DNA of 5,186 nt from Chloroflexota bacterium (GTDB lineage: Bacteria > Chloroflexota > Limnocylindria > Limnocylindrales > CSP1-4): the NCBI GenBank assembly GCA_003158495.1, contig PMJT01000229.1, positions 1-5,186 of the forward strand, written 5' to 3'. The notes under the pieces were generated by a model. It did no database searches. It saw nothing but the letters and a program-made list of their open reading frames with translations, and was not told the origin of the DNA. The position numbers and the translations under genes were made by a program. This document shows positions 1-5,186 of this stretch, one piece after another; the first letter of the stretch is position 1; every line of letters begins with the position of its first letter.

Positions 1-757
1 TAGCCACGACCACGACCCCGACAGCGGCAGCGACGATGGCCCAGCGCAGGAGGCGATCCACCGCCGGATCGGGAACGACGCGATACGCGGTCCGGCCGGG
101 CCGCGCCCCAAACGCACGCGCCTCGAGGGCGAATGTCCGTTCCCGGACGTCGATCAACGAGCCGAGCACGATCGGGCCGACCAGAGGCACGAGCGCCCGG
201 ACCCTGCGGCGGAGCGACCCGCCGGTTTCCAGGCCGCGCGCCTGCTGCGCTTCGAGGATCGACGCAGCGCGGCCCTGGAGCCGCGGCACCATCTGGACCG
301 CGGACAGCACGACGAAGGCGATCCGGTGGCTGGCGCCACGGGCAACCAGGGCCTCCAGCAGGTCGTCGGCCAGGGTCGTGTAGAGGAACAGGATCGAGGC
401 CGAGAACGCGACGAGCAGCCGCCCTGCGGAGATCAGGCCGAAGCTGAGTCCGTCCCGGCTGACGGCCAGCGGACCCAGTCGGGCGATCACGTCACGGGCA
501 CCCGGGAAAAAGAACGCGTTGACGATCAGGATCGAGGCGAACAGCAGCGCCGGGATGCGGAGGTTACGGATCACGGCCCGCAGCAACCGCGTGGAAGCGG
601 CCGCAACCGCAAGCAGCGCCACGAGCACGGGCAACGCCGGCGGGGGCAGCAGGAAGGCGGCGAAGATGACCCAGAAGAGCGCCAGCAGCTTCGTGACCGG
701 ATTGCGCCGGTGCAGCCAGCTGTCGCCCGGGCGGAAGTAGCCGGCAGCGGCGCTCAT
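1..757 (-). CDS. ecfT: ECF transporter T component (EcfT), C-terminus cut by window edge
   Basis: This is the membrane scaffold of an energy-coupling factor importer; in this family it links ATPase subunits to a substrate-binding S component. The reading frame starts at ATG 757-755 and stays open for 252 codons to the left edge. The N-terminus (F-R-P-G-D-S-W-L-H-R at residues 8-17, then N-P-V-T-K) is the usual start of EcfT. Hydrophobic segments lie near residues 24-54, 68-84, 105-127 and 237-252. The two coupling motifs of the family are visible: E-A-Q-Q-A-R-G at 169-175 and L-E-A-R-A-F-G at 211-217. Family members are usually about 250-270 residues, so little is missing. No ATG, GTG or TTG occurs in frame upstream within the 118-bp gap to the S gene, so the ATG is the start, although its Shine-Dalgarno is poor. 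The ATPase gene is expected next, beyond the window. The family is clear; the substrate is not set by this subunit. Confidence 0.9.
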   Translation of the reverse strand, partial: MSAAAGYFRPGDSWLHRRNPVTKLLALFWVIFAAFLLPPPALPVLVALLAVAAASTRLLRAVIRNLRIPALLFASILIVNAFFFPGARDVIARLGPLAVSRDGLSFGLISAGRLLVAFSASILFLYTTLADDLLEALVARGASHRIAFVVLSAVQMVPRLQGRAASILEAQQARGLETGGSLRRRVRALVPLVGPIVLGSLIDVRERTFALEARAFGARPGRTAYRVVPDPAVDRLLRWAIVAAAVGVVVVA

Positions 758-875
758 TTGACCGCTCGCCGGCAGGACTCGCGGGCGGCCGCTCCCCGGT
801 GGCTGGCTCGGCGCATCGGGTCCAGGTTCGGGTGGCCCGCACCAGGCGCCCCGTCCGTGGCGGGGTCGCCGGGCC

Positions 876-2072
876 TCACTCGGTCACCGTGTCCTCGCCC
901 CGGACGAACATGGTGCGCACCGTTACGGGCAGGGCGGAGAGGATGAGGAAGACGACCGTGTAGCTGATCGTCTTGTCGAGCGGGTCACTGGTGAGCCCCT
1001 GGGCGAAGGCCGACTGGAACACGTTGAGCCCGAGCGTTCGGAAGAGGGCGACCAGCGCGTCCGTGCCGCTTCCGGTGACGCCGCCGAATACGCCGGCTGC
1101 GATCGGGGCGGAGATGGCGGCAGCGACCAGGCCGGTCGTCAGGCCACCGATCCAGACCGGGAAGAGCCGCGCGTTCTCACCGCGAGAAGCCCAGAAACCG
1201 GCCCCCAGCGCAGCCACGGCCGCCACGACCAGCGCAGCGATCAGCGCCGCCGGATCTGGGAGCGCAAAGCCGGTCAGGTTGGCGCCGTTCAGGATAGTCG
1301 GGTCGCCGTTGACGGTGGAGAAGTAGCCCGTCGGGCCGAACAGCAGGCGGACGATCGCCAGGACGATCACCCCTGCCGCGAGGGAAGTCGCAACGACGAG
1401 AGAGGGCGAAATGCGCCGGTCGTCGGGCCGGAACGCCAAGACGGTTCGACGCGACACGACCGCGACGACGACGGCGACGGCGAGGATCGCCACCGACATG
1501 ACCACGAAACGGTTCTGGTCGTCCTGGGTGCCGCCGACGTTGGGGATGCCGATCGTCTGCTGGACGGCGAGCAGGGCCACCGCGGCCGCGGCGACGCCCG
1601 TTGCCACCGCCAGAAAGGAGCCGACGCGTTCGTCCCCGGCTCGCAGCCGGAAGACGCCGCGCGCGCCCCAGAACCCCGCCATGAGGCCGATGACGCCCGC
1701 AACCGGGGCGAAGAATGCGATGGTCGGGCCGCCACCGCCGGGCAGCGGCAGGATCGACCAGACGAGGTTCGAGAGCAGGCCGGTCAGGGCGCCCGCCAGC
1801 GGCCCGCACAGCACGCCCACGAGCACGGTCCCGACCGAGTCGAGGTAGATGGGCAGGTGCAGGTACGAGACGATCGAGCCCATGGCGATGTTGATCGCGA
1901 TGGCCACTGGGATCAGCGTCAGAGTGGCGGTGCCAAGATGTTTGCTCCGAGCCGCGGCGACGGCGAAGATCACCACCCCCAGCAGCAGCGCCGCAAGGTA
2001 GGCAACCTGTATGGGTTGCACGCACGGCGATGTTTCGCTCGCCGAGCAGATGTGCATCCAATCGAAGCTCAT
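876..2072 (-). CDS. ECF transporter S component (substrate-binding membrane subunit), enlarged
   Basis: Integral membrane protein of 398 residues, read as the substrate-capture subunit of the ECF importer whose T component follows. ATG 2072 is preferred over TTG 2087 because GGAGG (2079-2083) sits 6 nt before it. About ten hydrophobic segments are seen, near residues 20-40, 47-70, 77-106, 117-137, 150-174, 190-207, 223-245, 272-293, 305-330 and 368-388. Family-like stretches are L-P-I-Y-L-D-S-V-G-T (73-82), G-P-L-A-G-A-L-T-G-L-L-S-N (90-102), S-A-P-I-A-A-G-V-F-G-G-V-T-G-S-G-T-D (321-338) and S-D-P-L-D-K (362-367). Most S components have about 180-240 residues and six helices. Here roughly 160 extra residues lie between the N- and C-terminal halves, bounded on each side by A-G-F-W-x-x-R-G (132-139 and 291-298), which suggests internal duplication. 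The substrate cannot be read from the sequence; the nearby nucleoside hydrolase hints at a nucleoside or base. The S-component call is firm, the ligand is inference. Confidence 0.85.
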   Translation of the reverse strand: MSFDWMHICSASETSPCVQPIQVAYLAALLLGVVIFAVAAARSKHLGTATLTLIPVAIAINIAMGSIVSYLHLPIYLDSVGTVLVGVLCGPLAGALTGLLSNLVWSILPLPGGGGPTIAFFAPVAGVIGLMAGFWGARGVFRLRAGDERVGSFLAVATGVAAAAVALLAVQQTIGIPNVGGTQDDQNRFVVMSVAILAVAVVVAVVSRRTVLAFRPDDRRISPSLVVATSLAAGVIVLAIVRLLFGPTGYFSTVNGDPTILNGANLTGFALPDPAALIAALVVAAVAALGAGFWASRGENARLFPVWIGGLTTGLVAAAISAPIAAGVFGGVTGSGTDALVALFRTLGLNVFQSAFAQGLTSDPLDKTISYTVVFLILSALPVTVRTMFVRGEDTVTE

Positions 2073-2078
2073 CGAAGA

Positions 2079-2083
2079 CCTCC
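2079..2083 (-). promoter_or_regulatory. Ribosome binding site deciding the S-component start
   Basis: GGAGG on the minus strand, six bases (TCTTCG) before ATG 2072-2070. It overlaps the codons that would follow an alternative TTG start at 2087, so it favours the ATG and gives a protein five residues shorter. Confidence 0.8.
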
Positions 2084-2240
2084 GCAAATCGGCGCGGCCA
2101 GGTCGGATGTTCGGGTGCCGCGCCTCGAAAGCTTGGCATGTCTAGCGGCGGATCGCTACGTGTTCCGACCCGTGTCCCGGCCCCGGGCCGCGCACTCGTC
2201 CCAGGGTTCTTGCCGATCTCACAACGTCCGCGTCCGCGAC

Positions 2241-2261
2241 CACGAGGCGCCGCCGCTCGTG
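2241..2261 (-). terminator. Hairpin downstream of the exporter gene, possible terminator
   Basis: CACGAG (2241-2246) and CTCGTG (2256-2261) are perfectly complementary around a 9-nt loop. Two further pairs (2239 with 2263, 2238 with 2264) can form beyond one mismatch. No T-run follows, so it is only a weak intrinsic-terminator candidate; it could equally be leader structure for the S gene. Confidence 0.25.
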
Positions 2262-2289
2262 TTCCGGTTAGCGTCCACGGCGGAGCCGT

Positions 2290-2328
2290 ACTCGTCGCCG
2301 TCGGTATGGACGATCCGGCCCGACGAGT
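2290..2328 (-). terminator. Inverted repeat after the exporter stop codon, possible terminator
   Basis: ACTCGTCG (2290-2297) pairs perfectly with CGACGAGT (2321-2328) across a 23-nt loop, beginning 37 bp past the exporter stop. It is well placed to end the exporter transcript or to protect its 3' end. There is no U-tract, so intrinsic termination is not shown; an operator role is also possible. Confidence 0.3.
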
Positions 2329-2364
2329 GATCTCGGCTTCTGCCCCGCGAGTGTGGCTAGACCA

Positions 2365-3831
2365 TCAGCCGCGGACATCGCCCACCTGGCTCGCGAGCTT
2401 CTGAGCCTGCTCCGCGCGGTGAGCGGCGACCGCCCGCGTACCGGGAAGGAATAGCGCGGGAATGATGGCGAGCGCGGTGAGGCCGATTGACCACCAGAAA
2501 GCGTTGTCGAACGCGGTGGCGCGACCCACCAGACCGCCGGCGGCCTGCGCGGTGAGCTGCGTCTGGAGGATCAGGGCGAAGACGGCCGCGCCAAAGGCGC
2601 CGCCCAGTTGCTGCGTGATTCGAGTGGCGATGCTCGCGTGCGGCACCTGGTTGGGCATCAAGCCCAGGTAGGCCGCAGCCATAACAGGGATGGTCACCGC
2701 TCCGAGGCCGGCGCCACGGACGACCAGGGAAGCGCTGAGAAGAAGCTCATTGGTGTCCACGCCGGCATGCGTGTAGGCGAGCGTGCCGGCCATCGTGAGC
2801 AGAAAGCCAACAAGCACGATTGGTCGGGCGCCCATGCGATCGGTCAGCTTGCCTGCGTAACCTCGGGTCAATAGCATGCCCAAGCCCTGCGGGGCGAGTA
2901 GCAGACCGGCGGCGAGAGCACTCTGGCCGCGCACCTGCTGCTCGTAAAGGGGGAGCAGCAGCATAGCCCCATACACCGACAGACCCGAGAGAAACAGCAG
3001 GACGTTTGACGCCGTGAAGGAACGCACTGCGAACAGCCGCAAGTCCAAGAGCGGCGGACGCTTGGTGCTGAGCGCATGGAAGACGAAGCCGCCGAGAAGC
3101 AGGGCGCCGACGGCGACCGGTAGCAGGACCGCAGAGTTGCCGAACCCGCCATGACTTCCGGCCTGGGAGAGCCCATAGATCATGGCGGCGAGGCCGGGCG
3201 ACAGCAGCGCAAGACCAATAACGTCGAGGTACGAACTCTTCTTGGGAGCGGTTGGCGCCAGGCCACGCCACGCCAGCACGAGACCGGCCACGCAGAGCGG
3301 GATGTTGACCCGGAAGATCCAGCGCCACGAGAGTTGGCTCAGGATCAGGCCGCCCAGGACTGGACCGAGGATCGGCCCGAGCAGACCCGGAAGGCTGACC
3401 AGGGACATCATCCGCCCGAGGTTGCGTTGGCCTGCGGCGTTGACGAGGAGTGTCTGGAGGACGGGCAGCATCAGGCCGCCGCCGATGCCCTGCAGCACTC
3501 GGAAGGCGATGAGGGCCTCTATGTTCCAGGCGAGGCTCGAGAGCATCGACCCGACCGCGAAGAGGGCGAGAGCGCCCATCCAGGTCTGCTTGGCGCCGAA
3601 GCGATCCATGGCCCAGCCGCTGACCGGGACTACCATCGCGAGCGCCAGCACGTAGGCGCTGATGACCCACTGGGTCGTCGACACCGACGCGCTCAGCTCT
3701 CGTGACAAAGTGTCGATCGCAACGTTGACGATCGTCGTGTCGAACATGACCGCCATCGCCCCGGTGAGCAGGATTACCGCAAGCTTCAGGAACTCTGGAT
3801 CGAGCCCCTCGTTCTCAGCGGGCTCGTTCAC
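2365..3831 (-). CDS. DHA2-family MFS multidrug exporter (EmrB/QacA type, 14 TM)
   Basis: Inner-membrane proton-coupled exporter of 488 residues, the usual length of the 14-helix DHA2 drug:H+ antiporters. In order: motif D1 F-D-T-T-I-V-N-V-A (30-38) in helix 1; motif A G-W-A-M-D-R-F-G-A-K (72-81) in the first cytoplasmic loop; R-V-L-Q-G-I-G-G-G (111-119) as motif B, with its conserved Arg; G-P-I-L-G-P-V-L-G-G (152-161) as antiporter motif C; W-R-W-I-F-R-V-N-I-P (169-178), typical of DHA2; and a second-half motif A-like G-K-L-T-D-R-M-G-A-R-P (327-337). The start is GTG 3831-3829; an in-frame TGA lies 9 bases before it, so no earlier start is possible, and GAGG (3839-3842) precedes it by 7 nt. 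A divergent TetR gene and palindromes in the spacer suggest repression released by a ligand. The drug substrate cannot be told. Family call firm. Confidence 0.93.
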   Translation of the reverse strand: MNEPAENEGLDPEFLKLAVILLTGAMAVMFDTTIVNVAIDTLSRELSASVSTTQWVISAYVLALAMVVPVSGWAMDRFGAKQTWMGALALFAVGSMLSSLAWNIEALIAFRVLQGIGGGLMLPVLQTLLVNAAGQRNLGRMMSLVSLPGLLGPILGPVLGGLILSQLSWRWIFRVNIPLCVAGLVLAWRGLAPTAPKKSSYLDVIGLALLSPGLAAMIYGLSQAGSHGGFGNSAVLLPVAVGALLLGGFVFHALSTKRPPLLDLRLFAVRSFTASNVLLFLSGLSVYGAMLLLPLYEQQVRGQSALAAGLLLAPQGLGMLLTRGYAGKLTDRMGARPIVLVGFLLTMAGTLAYTHAGVDTNELLLSASLVVRGAGLGAVTIPVMAAAYLGLMPNQVPHASIATRITQQLGGAFGAAVFALILQTQLTAQAAGGLVGRATAFDNAFWWSIGLTALAIIPALFLPGTRAVAAHRAEQAQKLASQVGDVRG

Positions 3832-3863
3832 TTCTTTGCCTCATGCGGTCGGCTTAGATTCAC
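3828..3863 (-). CDS. Putative 11-residue leader ORF, overlapping the exporter start
   Basis: Minus-strand GTG 3863-3861 opens an 11-codon frame reading MNLSRPHEAKK. It ends at TGA 3830-3828, which overlaps the exporter GTG (3831-3829) in GTGA. The ribosome site is strong: AAGGA at 3870-3874, six bases before GTG, with AGAGG (3876-3880) just upstream. This is as good as or better than the exporter's own GAGG. The arrangement suggests translational coupling, with ribosomes from the leader re-initiating on the exporter. The peptide has no recognisable function and no run of rare or regulatory codons. It could be chance in a purine-rich leader. Confidence 0.45.
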   Translation of the reverse strand: MNLSRPHEAKK

Positions 3864-3891
3864 GATGATTCCTTTCCTCTTGGAGTGGTCT

Positions 3892-3911
3892 TTACTTGCC
3901 GCCCGGTAAGT
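3892..3911. promoter_or_regulatory. Putative TetR operator 1
   Basis: Imperfect palindrome; ACTTGCCGCCCGGTAAGT (3894-3911) pairs at 7 of 9 positions about its centre. It matches the second site (3947-3966) at 15 of 20 bases in the same orientation. It lies about 14-33 bp downstream of the predicted exporter start point, where a bound repressor could block elongation. Confidence 0.55.
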
Positions 3912-3918
3912 GGCAGGA

Positions 3919-3948
3919 TTGATGCCGCGGAAGATTACCCGCTAACTA
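3919..3948 (+). promoter_or_regulatory. Weak candidate promoter for the TetR gene
   Basis: TTGATG (3919-3924) and TAACTA (3943-3948) are separated by 18 bp on the plus strand, in the right place for the regulator gene. The -35 is fair and the -10 is poor. It overlaps the exporter promoter and runs into operator 2, as expected for autoregulation. Confidence 0.3.
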
Positions 3949-3960
3949 ACCTGCCGTCAA
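3932..3960 (-). promoter_or_regulatory. Promoter of the MFS exporter gene
   Basis: On the minus strand, TTGACG (3955-3960) is a 5-of-6 match to the -35 consensus. It is followed by a 17-bp spacer and TAATCT (3932-3937) as a plausible -10. Transcription would start near 3925, leaving about 94 nt of leader before the exporter GTG. The right-hand palindrome covers the -35 and part of the spacer; the left-hand one lies just downstream of the start point. Confidence 0.6.
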
Positions 3961-3967
3961 GTAAGTT
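3944..3967. promoter_or_regulatory. Putative TetR operator 2
   Basis: A 24-bp imperfect palindrome beginning AACT and ending AGTT, with 9 of 12 base pairs matching about its centre (3955/3956). Its inner part, TAACCTGCCGTCAAGTAAGT (3947-3966), repeats operator 1 at 15 of 20 bases, 55 bp away. It covers the exporter -35 and the region just before the TetR gene, so one bound dimer could repress both directions. Confidence 0.6.
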
Positions 3968-3993
3968 CGACCCCGGTCCGGAGAATCGAAAAC

Positions 3994-4587
3994 GTGAGTC
4001 CCCGCCAAGCAGACACGCGCCAGCGCGCACTTGATGTCGCCCTTGAGCTCTTCACCGAGCAGGGCTACGAGAAGACGTCGCTGCGGGAGATCGCCGAGCG
4101 CCTCGACGTCACCAAGGCCGCGCTCTACTACCACTTCGCGTCCAAAGAGGCGCTCCTGGCCGGGATTGTCGACCGTTTGGTCGAGCCTGCAGACGAACTC
4201 GTGGCCTGGAGCCAGACGCAGCCGCGCACGACCGAATTCCGCCAGGAATACTTGCGGCGGCTGGCTCAGCTACTCCAGGGCCAGTGGAGCCGCTGGATCA
4301 GCTTCGTGCAGCAGAACCAGCCCGCCCTGCGCGATCACGGCGAGGCCGGGCAGAAGATGCAGAGTCGCTTGCTCCTGCTTTGCGCTCCCATCATCGAACC
4401 CGACGCCGCGCTCCAGGATCAACTGCGCTCGCTCCTCGGCCTGCTCGCTGTCTACCTCGGGAATCTCGCCCCCGCCTCGGCGATGCTCCAGTCTTTTGGC
4501 TTCGAAGCCACGCCTGAGGATCTAGCGGCGGCAGCCATGGACGTCGCTCTCGAGCTCGTGGGGGAGCGGACTTCCAGACGGTCCTGA
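3994..4587 (+). CDS. TetR/AcrR-family transcriptional repressor
   Basis: Cytoplasmic DNA-binding regulator of 197 residues, a normal length for the family. The N-terminal domain is typical: A-L-D-V-A-L-E-L-F-T-E-Q-G-Y (12-25), then the helix-turn-helix T-S-L-R-E-I-A-E-R-L-D-V-T-K (28-41) and A-L-Y-Y-H-F-A-S-K-E-A-L-L (43-55), where the recognition helix leads into Y-Y-H-F. The remaining roughly 140 residues are helical and variable, as expected of the ligand-binding and dimer domain. The start is GTG 3994, with GGAG (3980-3983) ten bases before it. It diverges from the drug exporter across a 162-bp spacer with two related palindromes, so it most likely represses the exporter and itself until a ligand binds. 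The ligand is unknown. Confidence 0.92.
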   Translation: MSPRQADTRQRALDVALELFTEQGYEKTSLREIAERLDVTKAALYYHFASKEALLAGIVDRLVEPADELVAWSQTQPRTTEFRQEYLRRLAQLLQGQWSRWISFVQQNQPALRDHGEAGQKMQSRLLLLCAPIIEPDAALQDQLRSLLGLLAVYLGNLAPASAMLQSFGFEATPEDLAAAAMDVALELVGERTSRRS

Positions 4588-4715
4588 CGGCAGCTCGGCG
4601 GGCGTCCTTCCGCGCCAACCCGCAACGGGAACTGGTCGTCGCTCGTCGGCGGCACCGCGACGGGTAGGCTGTACTACCTGAACGGTCGCGCCGAGAGGGC
4701 TTGCGCTGACTACAG
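4588..4715. other. Convergent intergenic region with nested hairpin
   Basis: A 128-bp spacer between the stop codons of the TetR gene and the nucleoside hydrolase gene. It has no plausible gene. Its right half carries the nested inverted repeat described separately. Confidence 0.6.
4656..4690. terminator. Nested inverted repeat, probable bidirectional terminator
   Basis: Outer arms CGCGAC (4656-4661) and GTCGCG (4685-4690) enclose inner arms GGTAG (4663-4667) and CTACC (4674-4678) around a 6-nt loop. Placed between two converging genes, it could end transcripts from both sides. Neither side has a U-tract, which is common in high-GC genomes but leaves the role unproven. Confidence 0.4.
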
Positions 4716-5186
4716 CTAGCTGCGGCTTCGGCCCTTCGCCAGGTCGCCGACGCGCTCGACGAAGCGGGCCATGAAGCGGGCCGAATCCGCCTCCACGGCG
4801 ACGTTCACGTTCGGCGGCCGGCCCCAGACGCGGCGCCAGTCGGTGACCGTCTCCCCCGTCGTGAGCCGCCCACCCAGTTCCACCTCCACGGTGAGTGGCT
4901 CCGTCCGCACCAGCGTGGGATCCAGGGCCGTGGCCAGCGCCAGCGGGTCGTGGATGAAGGCGCCGTAGAAGCCGTCGTAGCGGCTATGGAACTCCATGTA
5001 GAAGCGCAGCGCGTCTGCGAGGTAGCGAACGATCGGGTTCACCGAGCCGTCTGGCCGTCCGCCGTCGGGCCCGCAGCCGGCGCGGGCGCCGAGCGCCGTA
5101 AGATGTTCGGGCAGCATCTTCGCCCTTTCGGTTACGTCCAGGCCGAGAGCTGTGGGCAGACCCGGCCGGGCGGCCGAAGAGCCCGC
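4716..5186 (-). CDS. Nucleoside hydrolase (inosine/uridine-preferring family), C-terminal part
   Basis: This is the C-terminal 156 residues of an N-ribohydrolase, which cleaves the N-glycosidic bond of nucleosides to give base and ribose in purine or pyrimidine salvage. The frame is open through the right edge, so the ATG at 5117 is internal, not the start; the visible G-L-D-V-T (fragment residues 15-19), followed by M-L-P-E-H-L, lies before and around it, as in full-length relatives. The key sequence is G-F-Y-G-A-F-I-H-D-P-L-A (72-83). By family knowledge, this His (79) acts in leaving-group protonation and the Asp (80) binds the catalytic calcium. The tail has T-D-W-R-R-V-W-G-R-P-P-N-V (115-127). 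The N-terminal calcium-binding D-x-D-x-x-x-D-D motif would be outside the window (family members are about 300-330 residues). Substrate preference cannot be read. The ECF genes downstream on the same strand may import its substrate. Confidence 0.88.
   Translation of the reverse strand, partial: AGSSAARPGLPTALGLDVTERAKMLPEHLTALGARAGCGPDGGRPDGSVNPIVRYLADALRFYMEFHSRYDGFYGAFIHDPLALATALDPTLVRTEPLTVEVELGGRLTTGETVTDWRRVWGRPPNVNVAVEADSARFMARFVERVGDLAKGRSRS

Larger units (their letters stand above)
2073..2364. other. 292-bp intergenic region upstream of the S-component gene
   Basis: No convincing gene is seen on either strand; the plus-strand frames crossing it are arginine-rich and run into the antisense of real genes. 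It should hold the end of the exporter transcript and the promoter and leader of the S gene. It contains a perfect 8-bp inverted repeat (2290-2297 with 2321-2328), a 6-bp hairpin (2241-2246 with 2256-2261), and two direct copies of CGTGTTCCG (2159-2167 and 2258-2266; CGGAACACG on the coding strand). No clear -35/-10 pair and no recognisable riboswitch core was found. Confidence 0.6.

Noticed and set aside
326..946. Plus-strand 206-codon frame
   Set aside because: It is the antisense of the T component gene and the end of the S gene. Its product is Gln/Arg/Gly-rich with no domain, whereas the opposite strand encodes clear family motifs.
1177..2139. Minus-strand 320-codon frame overlapping the S gene
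   Set aside because: Arg/Gly/Asp-rich out-of-frame shadow of the S component in high-GC DNA, with no membrane segments or recognisable motif.
1857..2404. Two plus-strand frames (1857-2330 and 2030-2404) crossing the region before the S gene
   Set aside because: Both overlap the antisense of real genes, have low-complexity Arg/Pro/Ser composition and no good ribosome site.
2747..3670. Long minus-strand and plus-strand frames inside the exporter gene
   Set aside because: Shadows of the exporter. Only the frame ending at 2365 shows membrane helices and MFS motifs.
3828..3863. Programmed -1 frameshift joining the leader frame to the exporter
   Set aside because: The junction GCA AAG AAG TGA is not a classical slippery heptamer, and the exporter has its own GAGG and a GTG start with a normal N-terminus.
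3946..4134. Minus-strand 62-codon frame across the operator region and the TetR start
   Set aside because: Antisense to the helix-turn-helix coding region of the TetR gene, without supporting features.
5115..5117. ATG at 5117 as the start of the nucleoside hydrolase
   Set aside because: The frame is open through the right edge, and the residues before this ATG (including G-L-D-V-T) match the family, so the Met is internal.
1..5186. tRNA, rRNA, CRISPR array, insertion sequence or riboswitch
   Set aside because: No spaced repeat array, terminal inverted repeats with a transposase, tRNA-like fold or known riboswitch core was seen on either strand.

Overview
The window is high-GC bacterial DNA (lines counted by hand run from about 60% to 78% G+C), gene-dense, with GTG as well as ATG starts and Shine-Dalgarno sequences. 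This fits a free-living high-GC lineage such as Actinomycetota or Chloroflexota. No marker fixes the taxon. There is no RNA gene, CRISPR array, insertion sequence or phage gene.

From left to right, 1-757 (minus) holds almost all of an energy-coupling factor (ECF) transporter T component, cut by the left edge. 876-2072 (minus) encodes its probable substrate-binding S component, which is unusually long and looks as if it carries an internal repeat. 2073-2364 is a non-coding stretch upstream of the S gene, with hairpins and a repeated 9-mer. 2365-3831 (minus) encodes a 14-helix DHA2-type major facilitator drug exporter. 3994-4587 (plus), divergent from it, encodes a TetR-family repressor. 4588-4715 is a convergent intergenic region with a nested hairpin. 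4716-5186 (minus) is the C-terminal part of an inosine/uridine-type nucleoside hydrolase, cut by the right edge.

Two functional units can be read. The exporter and the TetR regulator form the usual divergent efflux pair. Their shared 162-bp spacer contains a good promoter for the exporter and two related imperfect palindromes (15 of 20 bases identical, 55 bp apart), so the likely circuit is autoregulated, ligand-released repression. The exporter mRNA also seems to carry an 11-codon leader ORF whose stop overlaps the exporter start in GTGA.

The second unit is the ECF transporter, whose ATPase gene(s) probably lie beyond position 1. The nucleoside hydrolase points the same way and may belong to it functionally (uptake of a nucleoside or base, then cleavage). 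If so, the efflux pair has been inserted between the two parts. No undescribed system is evident. The most unusual points are the enlarged S component, the operator and leader layout of the exporter, and the split nucleoside/ECF neighbourhood.
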